Assembly (NCBI GenBank): GCA_902616725.1
Contig: CACMTZ010000004.1
Span: 62,001-126,000 of the forward strand
DNA: 64,000 nucleotides
Source of the DNA: an uncultured Pelagibacteraceae bacterium
Lineage (GTDB): Bacteria > Pseudomonadota > Alphaproteobacteria > Pelagibacterales > Pelagibacteraceae
Direction: 5' to 3'
This document shows, one piece after another, positions 1 through 9,642 of the stretch (positions are counted from its first letter, which is position 1; each line of letters opens with the position of its first letter). The notes beneath the pieces were generated by a model that saw only the letters and a program-made list of their open reading frames with translations, did not search any database and was not told the origin of the DNA. The translations under genes and the position numbers were made by a program.

Positions 1-558
1 TATGGCTTTGGTGTTGCTGATGTGTCGGGAAAAGGAATTAAATCTTCTTTGTTAATGTCTAAGGCATCAAGTTTGTATAGATGTTTAAGTAAAACAAATT
101 TTTCTGCAGCAGAGTTGTTAGATATTCTCAATTCAGAAATTTGTGAGACAACATCAAGAGGCATGTTTGTAACAATGCTGATTGGAATTTATGATAGCAA
201 CAAAAAAGAATTAACCTTAGCTAATGCAGGACACGAACCTCCGTTAATTTATTCTAACGATGGAACCTTTTCTAATTTTGAAGAAGCAGGACCACCTTTA
301 GGTATCGCTCCAAAGTTTAAATTTAAAGAAACAAAAATTAATTTTTCTAATAGCTCAATGTATATATTCACTGATGGTATTACAGAAATAAAAGATACTA
401 AGGGCAACATGTTAGAGTCTGATGGATTTAAAAATTATATTAAAAAGTATCAACAAAACCCAAATCACGAACGATTAAATAAAATTGTTGAAGATATAAT
501 TAAGTCAGGACGAATTCAAAAAGATGATCTGACTATTGTCGTTGTTGACTCACTATAA
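1..558 (+). CDS. SpoIIE/PP2C-type serine phosphatase, C-terminal part (truncated by window edge)
   Basis: Frame is open from base 1 (YGFGVADVSGKGIK...); motifs ADVSGKG, NAGHEPP, FTDGITE and DDLTIV match those in the two other SpoIIE proteins of the window. Confidence 0.85.
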   Translation, partial: YGFGVADVSGKGIKSSLLMSKASSLYRCLSKTNFSAAELLDILNSEICETTSRGMFVTMLIGIYDSNKKELTLANAGHEPPLIYSNDGTFSNFEEAGPPLGIAPKFKFKETKINFSNSSMYIFTDGITEIKDTKGNMLESDGFKNYIKKYQQNPNHERLNKIVEDIIKSGRIQKDDLTIVVVDSL

Positions 559-569
559 TTTATTTTTTT

Positions 570-872
570 ATGCTCGGTATTAGTAAAGTAATGATTATAG
601 TTGCAATTGTTATCACAAGTCTTGTGTATTGGGCCACATCAAACGTTTGTAGATATAATTTTACCATTGAAAAAAAAACTAATGAATTAAATATTATTGC
701 TGCTGAACTTGTGCCTGCGTTGCCATTAACAGAAGTTTATTATTTTAGAGAACTTAATTGCAATGATGTTAATCTTACATGGGACTATGAAAGAGTTATA
801 AGAAATTTTAATGCATTATCGGTATTGATTTACCAACAATTAACAACTGACTTAAAAGGTAACCCAAACTAA
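570..872 (+). CDS. Small hypothetical protein with N-terminal hydrophobic segment
   Basis: 100 aa ORF, N-terminal TM-like stretch MLGISKVMIIVAIVITSLVYWA, 11 bp after the phosphatase stop. Confidence 0.55.
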   Translation: MLGISKVMIIVAIVITSLVYWATSNVCRYNFTIEKKTNELNIIAAELVPALPLTEVYYFRELNCNDVNLTWDYERVIRNFNALSVLIYQQLTTDLKGNPN

Positions 873-1113
873 AACAAAAAAAAAGTTTTTATGTTATAAA
901 AACTTGGTAAAAGATTATTTTTTATTTTTTTTTTTTTGAATTTTATAAAAAAAATATTTTTTTTTATCAAATTCGCTTTAAAAGTGAAAAATTAGTAAAA
1001 ATTTTCAAAAAAAAAGATCAATTCTTAATTGAAAATAAAATTTTATTAATTTTTTGCAACCTGTAGGCCTTAAAATTAAAATTTGATTAAATATAATTTT
1101 AAAAATTAATCTC

Positions 1114-1434
1114 TCTAACACAAAATAGATAATCTCTAACACAAAAAGATGAATTTTAGTAAAAATTAGTTTTTTGTTGATTTTATTGACTTTTTTAATT
1201 TTGGAAAAATGAAAAAAACTCTAACACAATCAAAAAAAACTCTAACACAAGTGAAATTTCTTTTTTGTGTTAGAATAATGCCAGCCTGTAAAATTTAACT
1301 TTAAAATAGAATTTAGACGAAAGTGGCTGTTTTATTAGCTTTTTTACAATTATTACCCATTTTGAACACAATATTTACTTTTGTGTTAGACTAAATTTCA
1401 ATTTTGTGTTAGAGATTCACTAAATTGTGTTAGA
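1114..1434. repeat. Array of eight exact TCTAACACAA / TTGTGTTAGA 10-mers (4 forward, 4 inverted) in the leader of the pilus operon
   Basis: Forward copies start at 1114, 1135, 1220, 1241; inverted copies start at 1265, 1381, 1404, 1425; repeated 21-bp spacing; one degenerate copy TTGAACACAA at 1362-1371. Confidence 0.9.
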
Positions 1435-1455
1435 GAAAAAATTTATAATTAGTTT

Positions 1456-3900
1456 ATGAGCGATCAAGACGACGATAAAAAAAATATAAATGAAGATACA
1501 ACTGACAATGAGTCAGTAAATCAACCTTCAGTTGATGAAAATAATCAACCTGAAGGTGTAGATTCTAATAATAATGACTCATCTGGTGATGAAAACAAAA
1601 ATAATGAGCAAAATAATGACCAATCAGATGTTACGGCAGCTTCTTCTGAAAAAAAAGAGGAAAATAGAAATTTAGAAACTCAAATTAGCGAGTCAAACGC
1701 TGAAGAAAGCAGTATGCAACAAAGTCCTGACACTTCTAATGAAAAAAAAGATGAAGATAATGGATCTGGACACCAAGTTATACATAAAAAAGATGGTCGA
1801 CTACACATTTATGTTAGACAAGACAAATACAAGGGTGAATTAAAATCAAAAAATTGGGTTGGCAGACTTTATATTGATGGAAAACAAAAAATTTCGTCGT
1901 CAGGTACAACAAACTTAGAAGAAGCAATTCCAATTTTGGAAAAATGGTTTGATGATATTCAAGAAGAAAGTGAAAGATTAAAAAATCAAACTAGTGAAAC
2001 ACAAGTTAATGAAAATCAAAATGTTATTAATGAGAATACTTCACCAACAGAGGATAAACAGAAAGTTGAAACACCAATTGTTGAAACTCAAACTCAAAAA
2101 CAGGAACCAACTGCTCCCGTTGCATCTAATGAAAGCACGGAACTAAATAAGCAAGATCAATTAAAAAGTAAAATAACAAATATTTTTGGAAAATTAAAAG
2201 ATATTAAATTAAAAAAACCATCTTTTGCAAATAATTTAAGTAAATCTTCTTTAAACAATTCAAAAATTGGTAATTTAAAATCAAAGTTCGAAAGTTTTTT
2301 CAAATCTAAGTTAGGTAAATCAAGTGTTCAGGGTGAAGAAATATTAGGAGTAGAACTTGCAAATAAAGAAATTAGATTAGTTCAAGTATCAAGCAACAAA
2401 GCAAATCAATGGGTATTGGATAAGTTTCATATTCATCCAGTCGATGTTAGCGATGATAGTGCTCCTATTGAAAATGCTGATAAATTTTCTGAAGAGCTTA
2501 GATTAGCTATACAAAAGTATAAAATATCATCACCAAACGTTGCAATATCCATTCCTGTAACAAGTGCAATTATTAGAGTTGTAACAGCTCCACTTATGAA
2601 AGATGAGGAGTTAAATAAAGCAATTGAAACTAATTCATTGTGGGAAAATTTAGTCCAACTGACAGATAGTTTAGAGGATTATTCTATTTTTCATCAAGTG
2701 ATTAATAGAAATCAAAAAGACAATACAATGGATATCTTATTTGTGGCATCAAAATTAACAGATATAAATAGTTATACTTCAATTATAAAGAACGCAGGTT
2801 TAAACCCAGTAATTATTGATGTTAAATGTTTTGCCTTAAAGTCAGCGGTAGATCAATCTAATCAACTTACAAATAAAGTTGAGGATGCAAATTTAACTGC
2901 AGTTTTAGAGTTTGGATTAGATGAAAATTATCTAATGATATTATATGACAATAATCCAATAATTACTGATATTTTTATCAGAGGCCAAGATAGAAAAATT
3001 TTACAAGAGTCTGATGATGCCGAGGAAAAAGAAGGCTTAGTTAGAAGATATGTTACTCAAGTCAAACAAGCTATTCAGGATTTTGAGACAAAATATGAAA
3101 AAAGAATTCGAAATATAAAAGTCGTATCAGATATTGATAATGTAGAGGAATATTTAGGAAATTTTAGAAAAAATTTAATGAATGTTGGTTTTAATACTTT
3201 TGATCCTACTGAAGGGTTAAAAATTCCAAGTCAATTTCAACAAGCATTAGATAACAGAAATAACAGATCTTATTTATCAACTTCAGTTGGTTTGGCTTTT
3301 AGAAAACTTGACGTTTTTGGCTATTATAAATTTGTTACTGCGGTTAAAAATATTAATTTGTTGCCTGATAGATCAAGTGTCATGAAACAAAAAAAGATGA
3401 AGGCAATTTCTGGTTTTGCCTTCAAAGGGATAACAGCTGCAGTTGCGGGAATTTATTTAATATTATTTGGCTTATCTTTTTGGAATATTTTTTCATATAA
3501 CGCTAAATTAAAAGATTATGAAAATGTAAAAGCTGAACATGCAAAATTTGTCAAAGAAAAGAAAGTTGTTTCCAAAGAACTTAAATTAATTAATACAACT
3601 CTTAAGTTAAGTAAAACATTAAAATCAAATAAAGAACTAACTTATAGAATTTTAGCTCAGGTGGCATCTAGTGTTCCGAAAAGAGTAAAATTTGATCAAG
3701 TAGAATTTAATGGATCCAATACACTAACAATTCAAGGTGTTGCTGCAAGTGACCAGGATATTTTAAAATTTATTGAAAACTTAAGTAAACAAAAATTAGT
3801 TCAACAAGCCTCATTGTCATCTATGAAATTGCCTAGGGGAAATACTGGTGGTGCAACAATGAAAGGTTTTAGAGTATTTGTAAAAATTAAAAGAGGTTAA
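1456..3900 (+). CDS. PilM-PilN-like fusion protein with long acidic N-terminal extension
   Basis: Actin-like PilM region (GEEILGVELANKEIRLVQVS...), then a PilN-like part (INLLPD... followed by a TM segment); first gene of a pilMNOPQ-BC order. Confidence 0.8.
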   Translation: MSDQDDDKKNINEDTTDNESVNQPSVDENNQPEGVDSNNNDSSGDENKNNEQNNDQSDVTAASSEKKEENRNLETQISESNAEESSMQQSPDTSNEKKDEDNGSGHQVIHKKDGRLHIYVRQDKYKGELKSKNWVGRLYIDGKQKISSSGTTNLEEAIPILEKWFDDIQEESERLKNQTSETQVNENQNVINENTSPTEDKQKVETPIVETQTQKQEPTAPVASNESTELNKQDQLKSKITNIFGKLKDIKLKKPSFANNLSKSSLNNSKIGNLKSKFESFFKSKLGKSSVQGEEILGVELANKEIRLVQVSSNKANQWVLDKFHIHPVDVSDDSAPIENADKFSEELRLAIQKYKISSPNVAISIPVTSAIIRVVTAPLMKDEELNKAIETNSLWENLVQLTDSLEDYSIFHQVINRNQKDNTMDILFVASKLTDINSYTSIIKNAGLNPVIIDVKCFALKSAVDQSNQLTNKVEDANLTAVLEFGLDENYLMILYDNNPIITDIFIRGQDRKILQESDDAEEKEGLVRRYVTQVKQAIQDFETKYEKRIRNIKVVSDIDNVEEYLGNFRKNLMNVGFNTFDPTEGLKIPSQFQQALDNRNNRSYLSTSVGLAFRKLDVFGYYKFVTAVKNINLLPDRSSVMKQKKMKAISGFAFKGITAAVAGIYLILFGLSFWNIFSYNAKLKDYENVKAEHAKFVKEKKVVSKELKLINTTLKLSKTLKSNKELTYRILAQVASSVPKRVKFDQVEFNGSNTLTIQGVAASDQDILKFIENLSKQKLVQQASLSSMKLPRGNTGGATMKGFRVFVKIKRG

Positions 3901-3902
3901 CA

Positions 3903-4586
3903 ATGGACATGAACATAGACTTAAAAAATTTGAATATGTCTGATATTAAAGATCAGATCACTAAGTTAGCTGATAAAAAAACTTTAACAAAAATTGGAAT
4001 CATTGTTGGTTCTATAGTTTTATTTTTAATCATTTATTACGCAATTTTAAATCCGATGGTAAAAACTAGAAAAGTAAAATTAGACGATATGAATTTAAAA
4101 AAACAAGAAACGCAACAATTCATTAGTGAAATAAATGCAATGAAAGCAAAAATTAAAAAACTCAAACCACAATATCAAAGATATTCAACTTTATTTCACT
4201 CTAAGGCTGAAGTTGAGGGTTTGTATCAAACATTAAGTGAATATGCTGGTCAAAATGACTTGGTAATTACTTCAATAGAAAAAAAACAAATTAAAGAAGT
4301 TTTAAAGGCAACAGCACTTGCCCAAGCAGCTGGAAAAAAAGCAAAAAAGGTTAAAAAAACTCAGGTCAAAAGTGTTAAAAATATCGCTTATTATCTGATC
4401 CCAGTAGATTTTGAAATTGGTGGCAATTTTATTGGTTATATTAAATTTAAAAGAGCTCTTTCCCTTTCTCAAAAGATGTTAAACTTTGACAAAGAGTCTA
4501 TACAAGTGGTAAAAGGGGATTCAACTGGGACGATAAAAGTAAGAGGAACGTTAACTATAGTGGGGTTACCAGATGAATTTTTTTAG
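3903..4586 (+). CDS. pilO: PilO-like type IV pilus inner-membrane protein
   Basis: Single N-terminal TM, coiled coil, ferredoxin-like C-terminus; position between PilN-like and PilP-like genes. Confidence 0.75.
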   Translation: MDMNIDLKNLNMSDIKDQITKLADKKTLTKIGIIVGSIVLFLIIYYAILNPMVKTRKVKLDDMNLKKQETQQFISEINAMKAKIKKLKPQYQRYSTLFHSKAEVEGLYQTLSEYAGQNDLVITSIEKKQIKEVLKATALAQAAGKKAKKVKKTQVKSVKNIAYYLIPVDFEIGGNFIGYIKFKRALSLSQKMLNFDKESIQVVKGDSTGTIKVRGTLTIVGLPDEFF

Positions 4587-5079
4587 AATAGTACTTATTT
4601 CTATACTCTTTATATTTACGTCAAATTTAGCGATGGCTGATAATCATACTAAAGAACAAGACATTATAGACAAGGCAAAAGAAATAAATAAAAAAATAAA
4701 AGAAAAACAAGCAAACTCTCAATCAAATATTTCGTCAGAAATTGGTAATGAAGAACCATTGCCGTTGAATGACCCTTTTGTCGGGGATAGCTCTCTTACA
4801 GGTGGTAGTACTTTGATGATGAGTGATCCCGAGGAAGCAAAAAACGAAATGAGTTTATATAAATTCAAGTTAGTTGGCGTAATGTCCTCGGATAAGGATG
4901 ATGGCTTTGCATCATTAATTAATGCTAGTGGTGAAGTAATTACATTAAGCTTATTTGAGGAATTAAGTCCAGGTGTAAAATTAATCGGATTAAATAATAG
5001 AGAAGCAGTTTTTGAAAAAAATCAAGATTCTCTTTTAGTAATAAATTTTAAAAATCAAATTATAGAGAGAAAAAGATAA
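4573..5079 (+). CDS. pilP: PilP-like type IV pilus assembly protein
   Basis: Signal peptide; LNDPFVG and YKFKLVGVM...GFASLINASGEV regions typical of PilP; overlaps PilO gene. Confidence 0.7.
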   Translation: MNFFRIVLISILFIFTSNLAMADNHTKEQDIIDKAKEINKKIKEKQANSQSNISSEIGNEEPLPLNDPFVGDSSLTGGSTLMMSDPEEAKNEMSLYKFKLVGVMSSDKDDGFASLINASGEVITLSLFEELSPGVKLIGLNNREAVFEKNQDSLLVINFKNQIIERKR

Positions 5080-5081
5080 TT

Positions 5082-6638
5082 ATGAGTTTTCAAAAAAAAA
5101 TATCATTTCTTATTCTGCCTTTATTTATTTTATTTTTATCTGGATGTGCTGATAAATTGGCAAAAAAATCTAAGTCATTTAAGCATGACACTCCACTTAT
5201 AAAAACTGATGTAAAACAGCTTGGGAAAAAGGAATTAAATACTAGCGCTTCAATGGGACCAGTGCCTGTTGATGGTGATGTTGTTAAACTAAAAAAAAGA
5301 AAACAATTATCTTCTGTTAAAGAAAGAAATTATCTATTGATTTCAGAAGAATTCACTTCCTTAAAACAGAATGTTTCGTTTAAATTCCAGGCACTAGATT
5401 TTAAAGAGGCGATGAGATTGATGGCAGAGATCGGCAATATAAATATTTTGGTTGGTGATGAAGTTGCAGGTTCTGTATCAGCTGAATTAGATAATGTTCC
5501 TTGGGACAAAGCATTTAATGCTTTATTGGATTTAAAAAGTTATGCAGCAGATATAGATGTTGCTAGTAATATTATAAGAGTTTCAACACCTGCAAATTTA
5601 ACTTCACAAGAAAGTTACAAATCTGCTAGAGCGTCAGCAGTTAAAAAGAAGGTTGAAATTGAAGATTCTGTTGAACCAATTATATCTGAGATTTTTAGAC
5701 TTTATTATATAACTCCAGCTGAAGCCAAAGCCACTATTTCAGAATTATTTACATCAGTGGGAACAGGTGGAAATTTCATTCCAATACAGGTAACAGAGGA
5801 AGCTACCACAAGGTCTATAATTGTAAGAGGAAAGGAAAAAGATTTAGATATAGTGGATAAAGTTATTAGAGAAATTGATAAGAGAACTAAACAAGTTTTA
5901 ATTGAAGCATTTATTGTTGAGGCCAGTTCAACGTTTGAGCAAAATTTAGGAAAACGACTTGGTTTTGCATACACGAGAAATCGTGAGAGAGTTGGCGGTA
6001 CTCAAGGAGGAAGTTCCATTGGTAATGCTGGAGGTAGTTCAGCAGCTATAGGAGACTCTACAGGAGGATTCACTAGCGGTGCTGGAACTGATAACTTACT
6101 TAATTTAGGATCAGCCGCTTCAACAGCTGGAATTGGTATTTTGAGAAGAACAGGTTCAGCAGTTTTAAAACTAGAACTTGATGCATTAGAAAATGAAGGT
6201 TTGTCCAAAACTGTTTCTAATCCAAAATTATTTACATTGGATAATCAACAAGCAAGTATTAACCAAGGGGAAACTATTTATATTGATGGTGGAGAAGGAG
6301 AAGATAAGGCTGTAGATGCCTCATTGAAGTTAATTGTTACACCAAATATTATTGGAGATGGAAATGTTATGCTTCAAATACAAGTAAATAACGACACACC
6401 TAATAGATCTAACCCTGGAACACCTGGGGTTAACAAAATGGAGATTAATACTAAATTATTAGTAGCTGATGGAGATATTGTTGTAATTGGTGGTATTAAG
6501 AAGAATAATGTTGCCAACTCAAAAGGAGGAGTTCCGGGTGTTTCAAAATTACCTGTCGTTGGAAAAGCTTTGAGCGGAACGTCTAAATCTGACACGATGA
6601 ATGAGTTGTTGGTATTTATTGCACCAAGGATTTTATAA
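5082..6638 (+). CDS. Type II/IV secretin (PilQ/MshL-like), predicted lipoprotein
   Basis: Lipobox LSGC near N-terminus; STN-like region; secretin core (VLIEAFIVEASS..., VSNPKLFTLDNQQASINQGETI..., GDIVVIGGI). Confidence 0.88.
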   Translation: MSFQKKISFLILPLFILFLSGCADKLAKKSKSFKHDTPLIKTDVKQLGKKELNTSASMGPVPVDGDVVKLKKRKQLSSVKERNYLLISEEFTSLKQNVSFKFQALDFKEAMRLMAEIGNINILVGDEVAGSVSAELDNVPWDKAFNALLDLKSYAADIDVASNIIRVSTPANLTSQESYKSARASAVKKKVEIEDSVEPIISEIFRLYYITPAEAKATISELFTSVGTGGNFIPIQVTEEATTRSIIVRGKEKDLDIVDKVIREIDKRTKQVLIEAFIVEASSTFEQNLGKRLGFAYTRNRERVGGTQGGSSIGNAGGSSAAIGDSTGGFTSGAGTDNLLNLGSAASTAGIGILRRTGSAVLKLELDALENEGLSKTVSNPKLFTLDNQQASINQGETIYIDGGEGEDKAVDASLKLIVTPNIIGDGNVMLQIQVNNDTPNRSNPGTPGVNKMEINTKLLVADGDIVVIGGIKKNNVANSKGGVPGVSKLPVVGKALSGTSKSDTMNELLVFIAPRIL

Positions 6639-8389
6639 TGCTTAAGATTAGTAGAGAAAGTGAAATTAATTTAGTCAATGTATTAATTGATAACGATATT
6701 ATTTCTGGAAAAGATTTAATCAATATTAAAAAAGTGAGTTCAGAAAATAACAAATCTCAAATCGAATCTATTTTTGAATTAAAGCTTACGGATGAAGAAA
6801 AGATAATTAATTTATTAATAAAAGAGCAAAATTTAGAAACTATTGATTTGAAAAAAGTTGAAATTACCGATGAAATTAAAACTGTATTACCTTCAAATTA
6901 CATCAAAGTAAATTTTGTAGCCCCTTTTAAGATTGATGGAAAGACTTTACATATCGCTATTCCTGATAGTTCAAAACTTGGATTAATGAGAAACCTAAAA
7001 GCCATTACTAAAAAAAATATTGAATTACATGCTGCAAAAATTACAGATATTTCAGAATATATCGAAAGATTATCAAGTGAAACTGATGAAGTAACTATCG
7101 CCTCAATCCGAGATGAAAACAGAAAAAAGATTAAAACTTTTGAATCTGATTTAGGAGAAGCGGGTGAAGTTTTAGAAAAGCCACCTGAAGAAGATATTGA
7201 AGCTATAGAAAATGAGTCGGAGGTAATAAAATTTAGTACCGCAGTAGTAGCAGAAGCTATCAAAATGGGAGTGAGTGATATTCATATTGAACCTTATAGA
7301 TTTAGTTCGAGAGTGAGATATCGATTAGACGGAATGTTACAAGAGCAAGAGCAATATAAACAATTTCTTCACGACAACTATGGTGCAGTGGTTACTCGAT
7401 TTAAAATTATGGGTAAACTAGATATTGCAGAAAGAAGATTGCCACAAGACGGAGCTATCAATTTTAAGATAGATAATAAAGTAGTGGACTTACGATTATC
7501 AATATTACCAACAGCGAGTAATGAAAGAATTGTTATGCGTATCCTTAATAAGGATGCAGGTGATATCAAATTAGAACAATTAAATTTTGAGGAACAAGAT
7601 TTAAAAAACCTAAGAAAAGCAATTCATAGTACTCAAGGATTGATATTAGTAACTGGCCCAACAGGATCTGGTAAATCAACTACTTTATATAGTATTTTAA
7701 AAGAGGTCAGCAAACCTCATTTAAATATTTTAACTGCTGAAGACCCTGTTGAATACGAATTAGATGGTGTAGGGCAGGTTCAAATTAAAGATCATATTGG
7801 ATTAACTTTTGCCTCAGCGTTAAGATCTTTTTTAAGACAAGACCCTGAAATTATTCTTGTTGGAGAGATGCGAGATAAAGAAACTGTTGATATTGGATTA
7901 AAAGCAGCATTAACGGGTCACTTAGTATTTAGTACACTTCATACAAATGATGCACCAAGCACAATTACTAGATTACAGAATATGGGAACACCTGATTATT
8001 TAATCAGTGCTGCAACGCAATTAGTTGTTGCACAACGTTTAGCTAGAAAAAATTGTAAAGATTGTAGAGTGCCTGACGATGATGTTAATCCAAAAGTTTT
8101 ACAAGATTTAGGATTTAGTGCCGAGCAAGCATCGAGAGTTAAAGCTACTAAGGGTAAAGGGTGTGCCAAATGTAGTAATACTGGTTACAAAGGTCGACAA
8201 GGTATTTATGAAATTTTAGTAGTATCAAAACCACTTAAAGAAGCAATCTTAAGACAAGCTACTACACCAGAGCTAAGAGAAATTGGAATTAAAGAAGGTT
8301 TTCAAACGATGAAAGATATGGGGCGAAGACTAATTGCATCTGGAGAGCTTAATTTTAGAGAGTACGAAAGAGTTCTTTCAGGCGAGTAA
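6638..8389 (+). CDS. pilB: Type IV pilus assembly ATPase PilB/GspE family
   Basis: Walker A GPTGSGKSTTLYS, Walker B-like EIILVGEMRD, tetracysteine CKDC...CAKC. Confidence 0.92.
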   Translation: MLKISRESEINLVNVLIDNDIISGKDLINIKKVSSENNKSQIESIFELKLTDEEKIINLLIKEQNLETIDLKKVEITDEIKTVLPSNYIKVNFVAPFKIDGKTLHIAIPDSSKLGLMRNLKAITKKNIELHAAKITDISEYIERLSSETDEVTIASIRDENRKKIKTFESDLGEAGEVLEKPPEEDIEAIENESEVIKFSTAVVAEAIKMGVSDIHIEPYRFSSRVRYRLDGMLQEQEQYKQFLHDNYGAVVTRFKIMGKLDIAERRLPQDGAINFKIDNKVVDLRLSILPTASNERIVMRILNKDAGDIKLEQLNFEEQDLKNLRKAIHSTQGLILVTGPTGSGKSTTLYSILKEVSKPHLNILTAEDPVEYELDGVGQVQIKDHIGLTFASALRSFLRQDPEIILVGEMRDKETVDIGLKAALTGHLVFSTLHTNDAPSTITRLQNMGTPDYLISAATQLVVAQRLARKNCKDCRVPDDDVNPKVLQDLGFSAEQASRVKATKGKGCAKCSNTGYKGRQGIYEILVVSKPLKEAILRQATTPELREIGIKEGFQTMKDMGRRLIASGELNFREYERVLSGE

Positions 8390-8391
8390 AA

Positions 8392-9624
8392 ATGGAAGCT
8401 TTTACTTATAAAGGAATTTCTGATGGGAAATACGTCGAGGGAGATATAGAAGCAATAAATCTTGATGAGGCTTCACATCTCTTAAAAGAAAAGAAAATAA
8501 TAATCACAAATATTATTAAGTCTAAAAAAAAGGCAGCTGAAAAGAAGAAATCTAGTGGCTCCTCTCTTTTTGGTAAGAGTAAAAAAGTAAAAATAGAAGA
8601 TATTCTAATATTTTCGAAGCAATTTGCGACTATGGTTAAGGCAGGTTTACCAATCCTTCAGGTATTAGCAATGTTGAGAGACCAGATGGAAAGTCAGGGG
8701 ATCAAAGATATCATTGAAGATATACGAAAGAGCCTAGAGGGTGGAGTTAACTTATCAAAATGTTTTGAAAAATATCCTCAACATTTTGACAATGTTTATG
8801 TTAACTTGATTAAAGCAGGTGAAGCCAGTGGTAAATTAGATGTTTTCTTACTTAAAATTGTAGAATCGCTTGAAAAGAAAGAAAAAATTAAGAAAAAAAT
8901 TAAATCTGCTTTAATGTATCCAGCAATAATGTTTACAGTGGCAATCACAGTTAGTGCATTCATGTTAATTAAAGTGGTGCCAGTATTTGCTAAAATGTAT
9001 GATGGTATGGGTTTAGAGTTACCAGCTGCTACTGCAACCATTATGGCAATGAGTGACTTTTTAAGAGGAACAGGTGGAAAAGTTATTTTCTTCGGAGGTT
9101 TAATTGGTTTTTTTGGATTTAAATTTATCACCAAAAGAAATGCTGCAATTCGTTTTAAATGGCACAGACAAGTTTTAAAATTACCATTGTTTGGAGATAT
9201 GATTTTAAAATCTATGCTAGCTAGAATTTCATTAATTATGGGAAATTTAAGTGCAGCAGGTGTAAACTTATTAGAGAGTTTAGAGATTGCAAAGTCTGTC
9301 AGCAATAATGATGTTATCACAGACGCTTTAGAGAATGTTAAAAAAGGAGTTTTTTCAGGGGATACATTAACAAAACTGTTTTTAAAAGAACCATTATTTC
9401 CTCCAACTTTTAGTCAATTGATTTCTGTAGGTGAACAAACAGGTCAATTAGATGAAATGTTTAATTCAGTAGCTTCTTATTATGAAGAAGAATTTGATAC
9501 GACTGTCGATAATATGTCTAGCTTAATTGAACCGATCATGATTGTTTTTATGGGGGTGATGATTGGTGGATTAATGATAGCGATGTACTCACCAATCTTT
9601 AACGTTGGTGCTTTAATCAATTAA
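8392..9624 (+). CDS. pilC: Type IV pilus inner-membrane platform protein PilC/GspF family
   Basis: 410 aa; FSKQFATMVKAGLPILQVL and SVGEQTGQLDEM signatures, TM segments. Confidence 0.92.
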   Translation: MEAFTYKGISDGKYVEGDIEAINLDEASHLLKEKKIIITNIIKSKKKAAEKKKSSGSSLFGKSKKVKIEDILIFSKQFATMVKAGLPILQVLAMLRDQMESQGIKDIIEDIRKSLEGGVNLSKCFEKYPQHFDNVYVNLIKAGEASGKLDVFLLKIVESLEKKEKIKKKIKSALMYPAIMFTVAITVSAFMLIKVVPVFAKMYDGMGLELPAATATIMAMSDFLRGTGGKVIFFGGLIGFFGFKFITKRNAAIRFKWHRQVLKLPLFGDMILKSMLARISLIMGNLSAAGVNLLESLEIAKSVSNNDVITDALENVKKGVFSGDTLTKLFLKEPLFPPTFSQLISVGEQTGQLDEMFNSVASYYEEEFDTTVDNMSSLIEPIMIVFMGVMIGGLMIAMYSPIFNVGALIN

Positions 9625-9642
9625 ATTGATTATTATTATATT

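Noticed and set aside
1114-1434. CRISPR array or integron attC-type repeats
   Set aside because: Repeats are only 10 bp, occur in both orientations and have no uniform spacers; the GTTAGA core matches the attC consensus only partly and there is no integrase or cassette structure nearby.
6898-7263. 121-aa minus-strand ORF inside pilB
   Set aside because: Antisense to a conserved ATPase gene; low-complexity Ser-rich translation.
8796-9320. 174-aa minus-strand ORF inside pilC
   Set aside because: Antisense to a conserved gene, no signal or family pattern.
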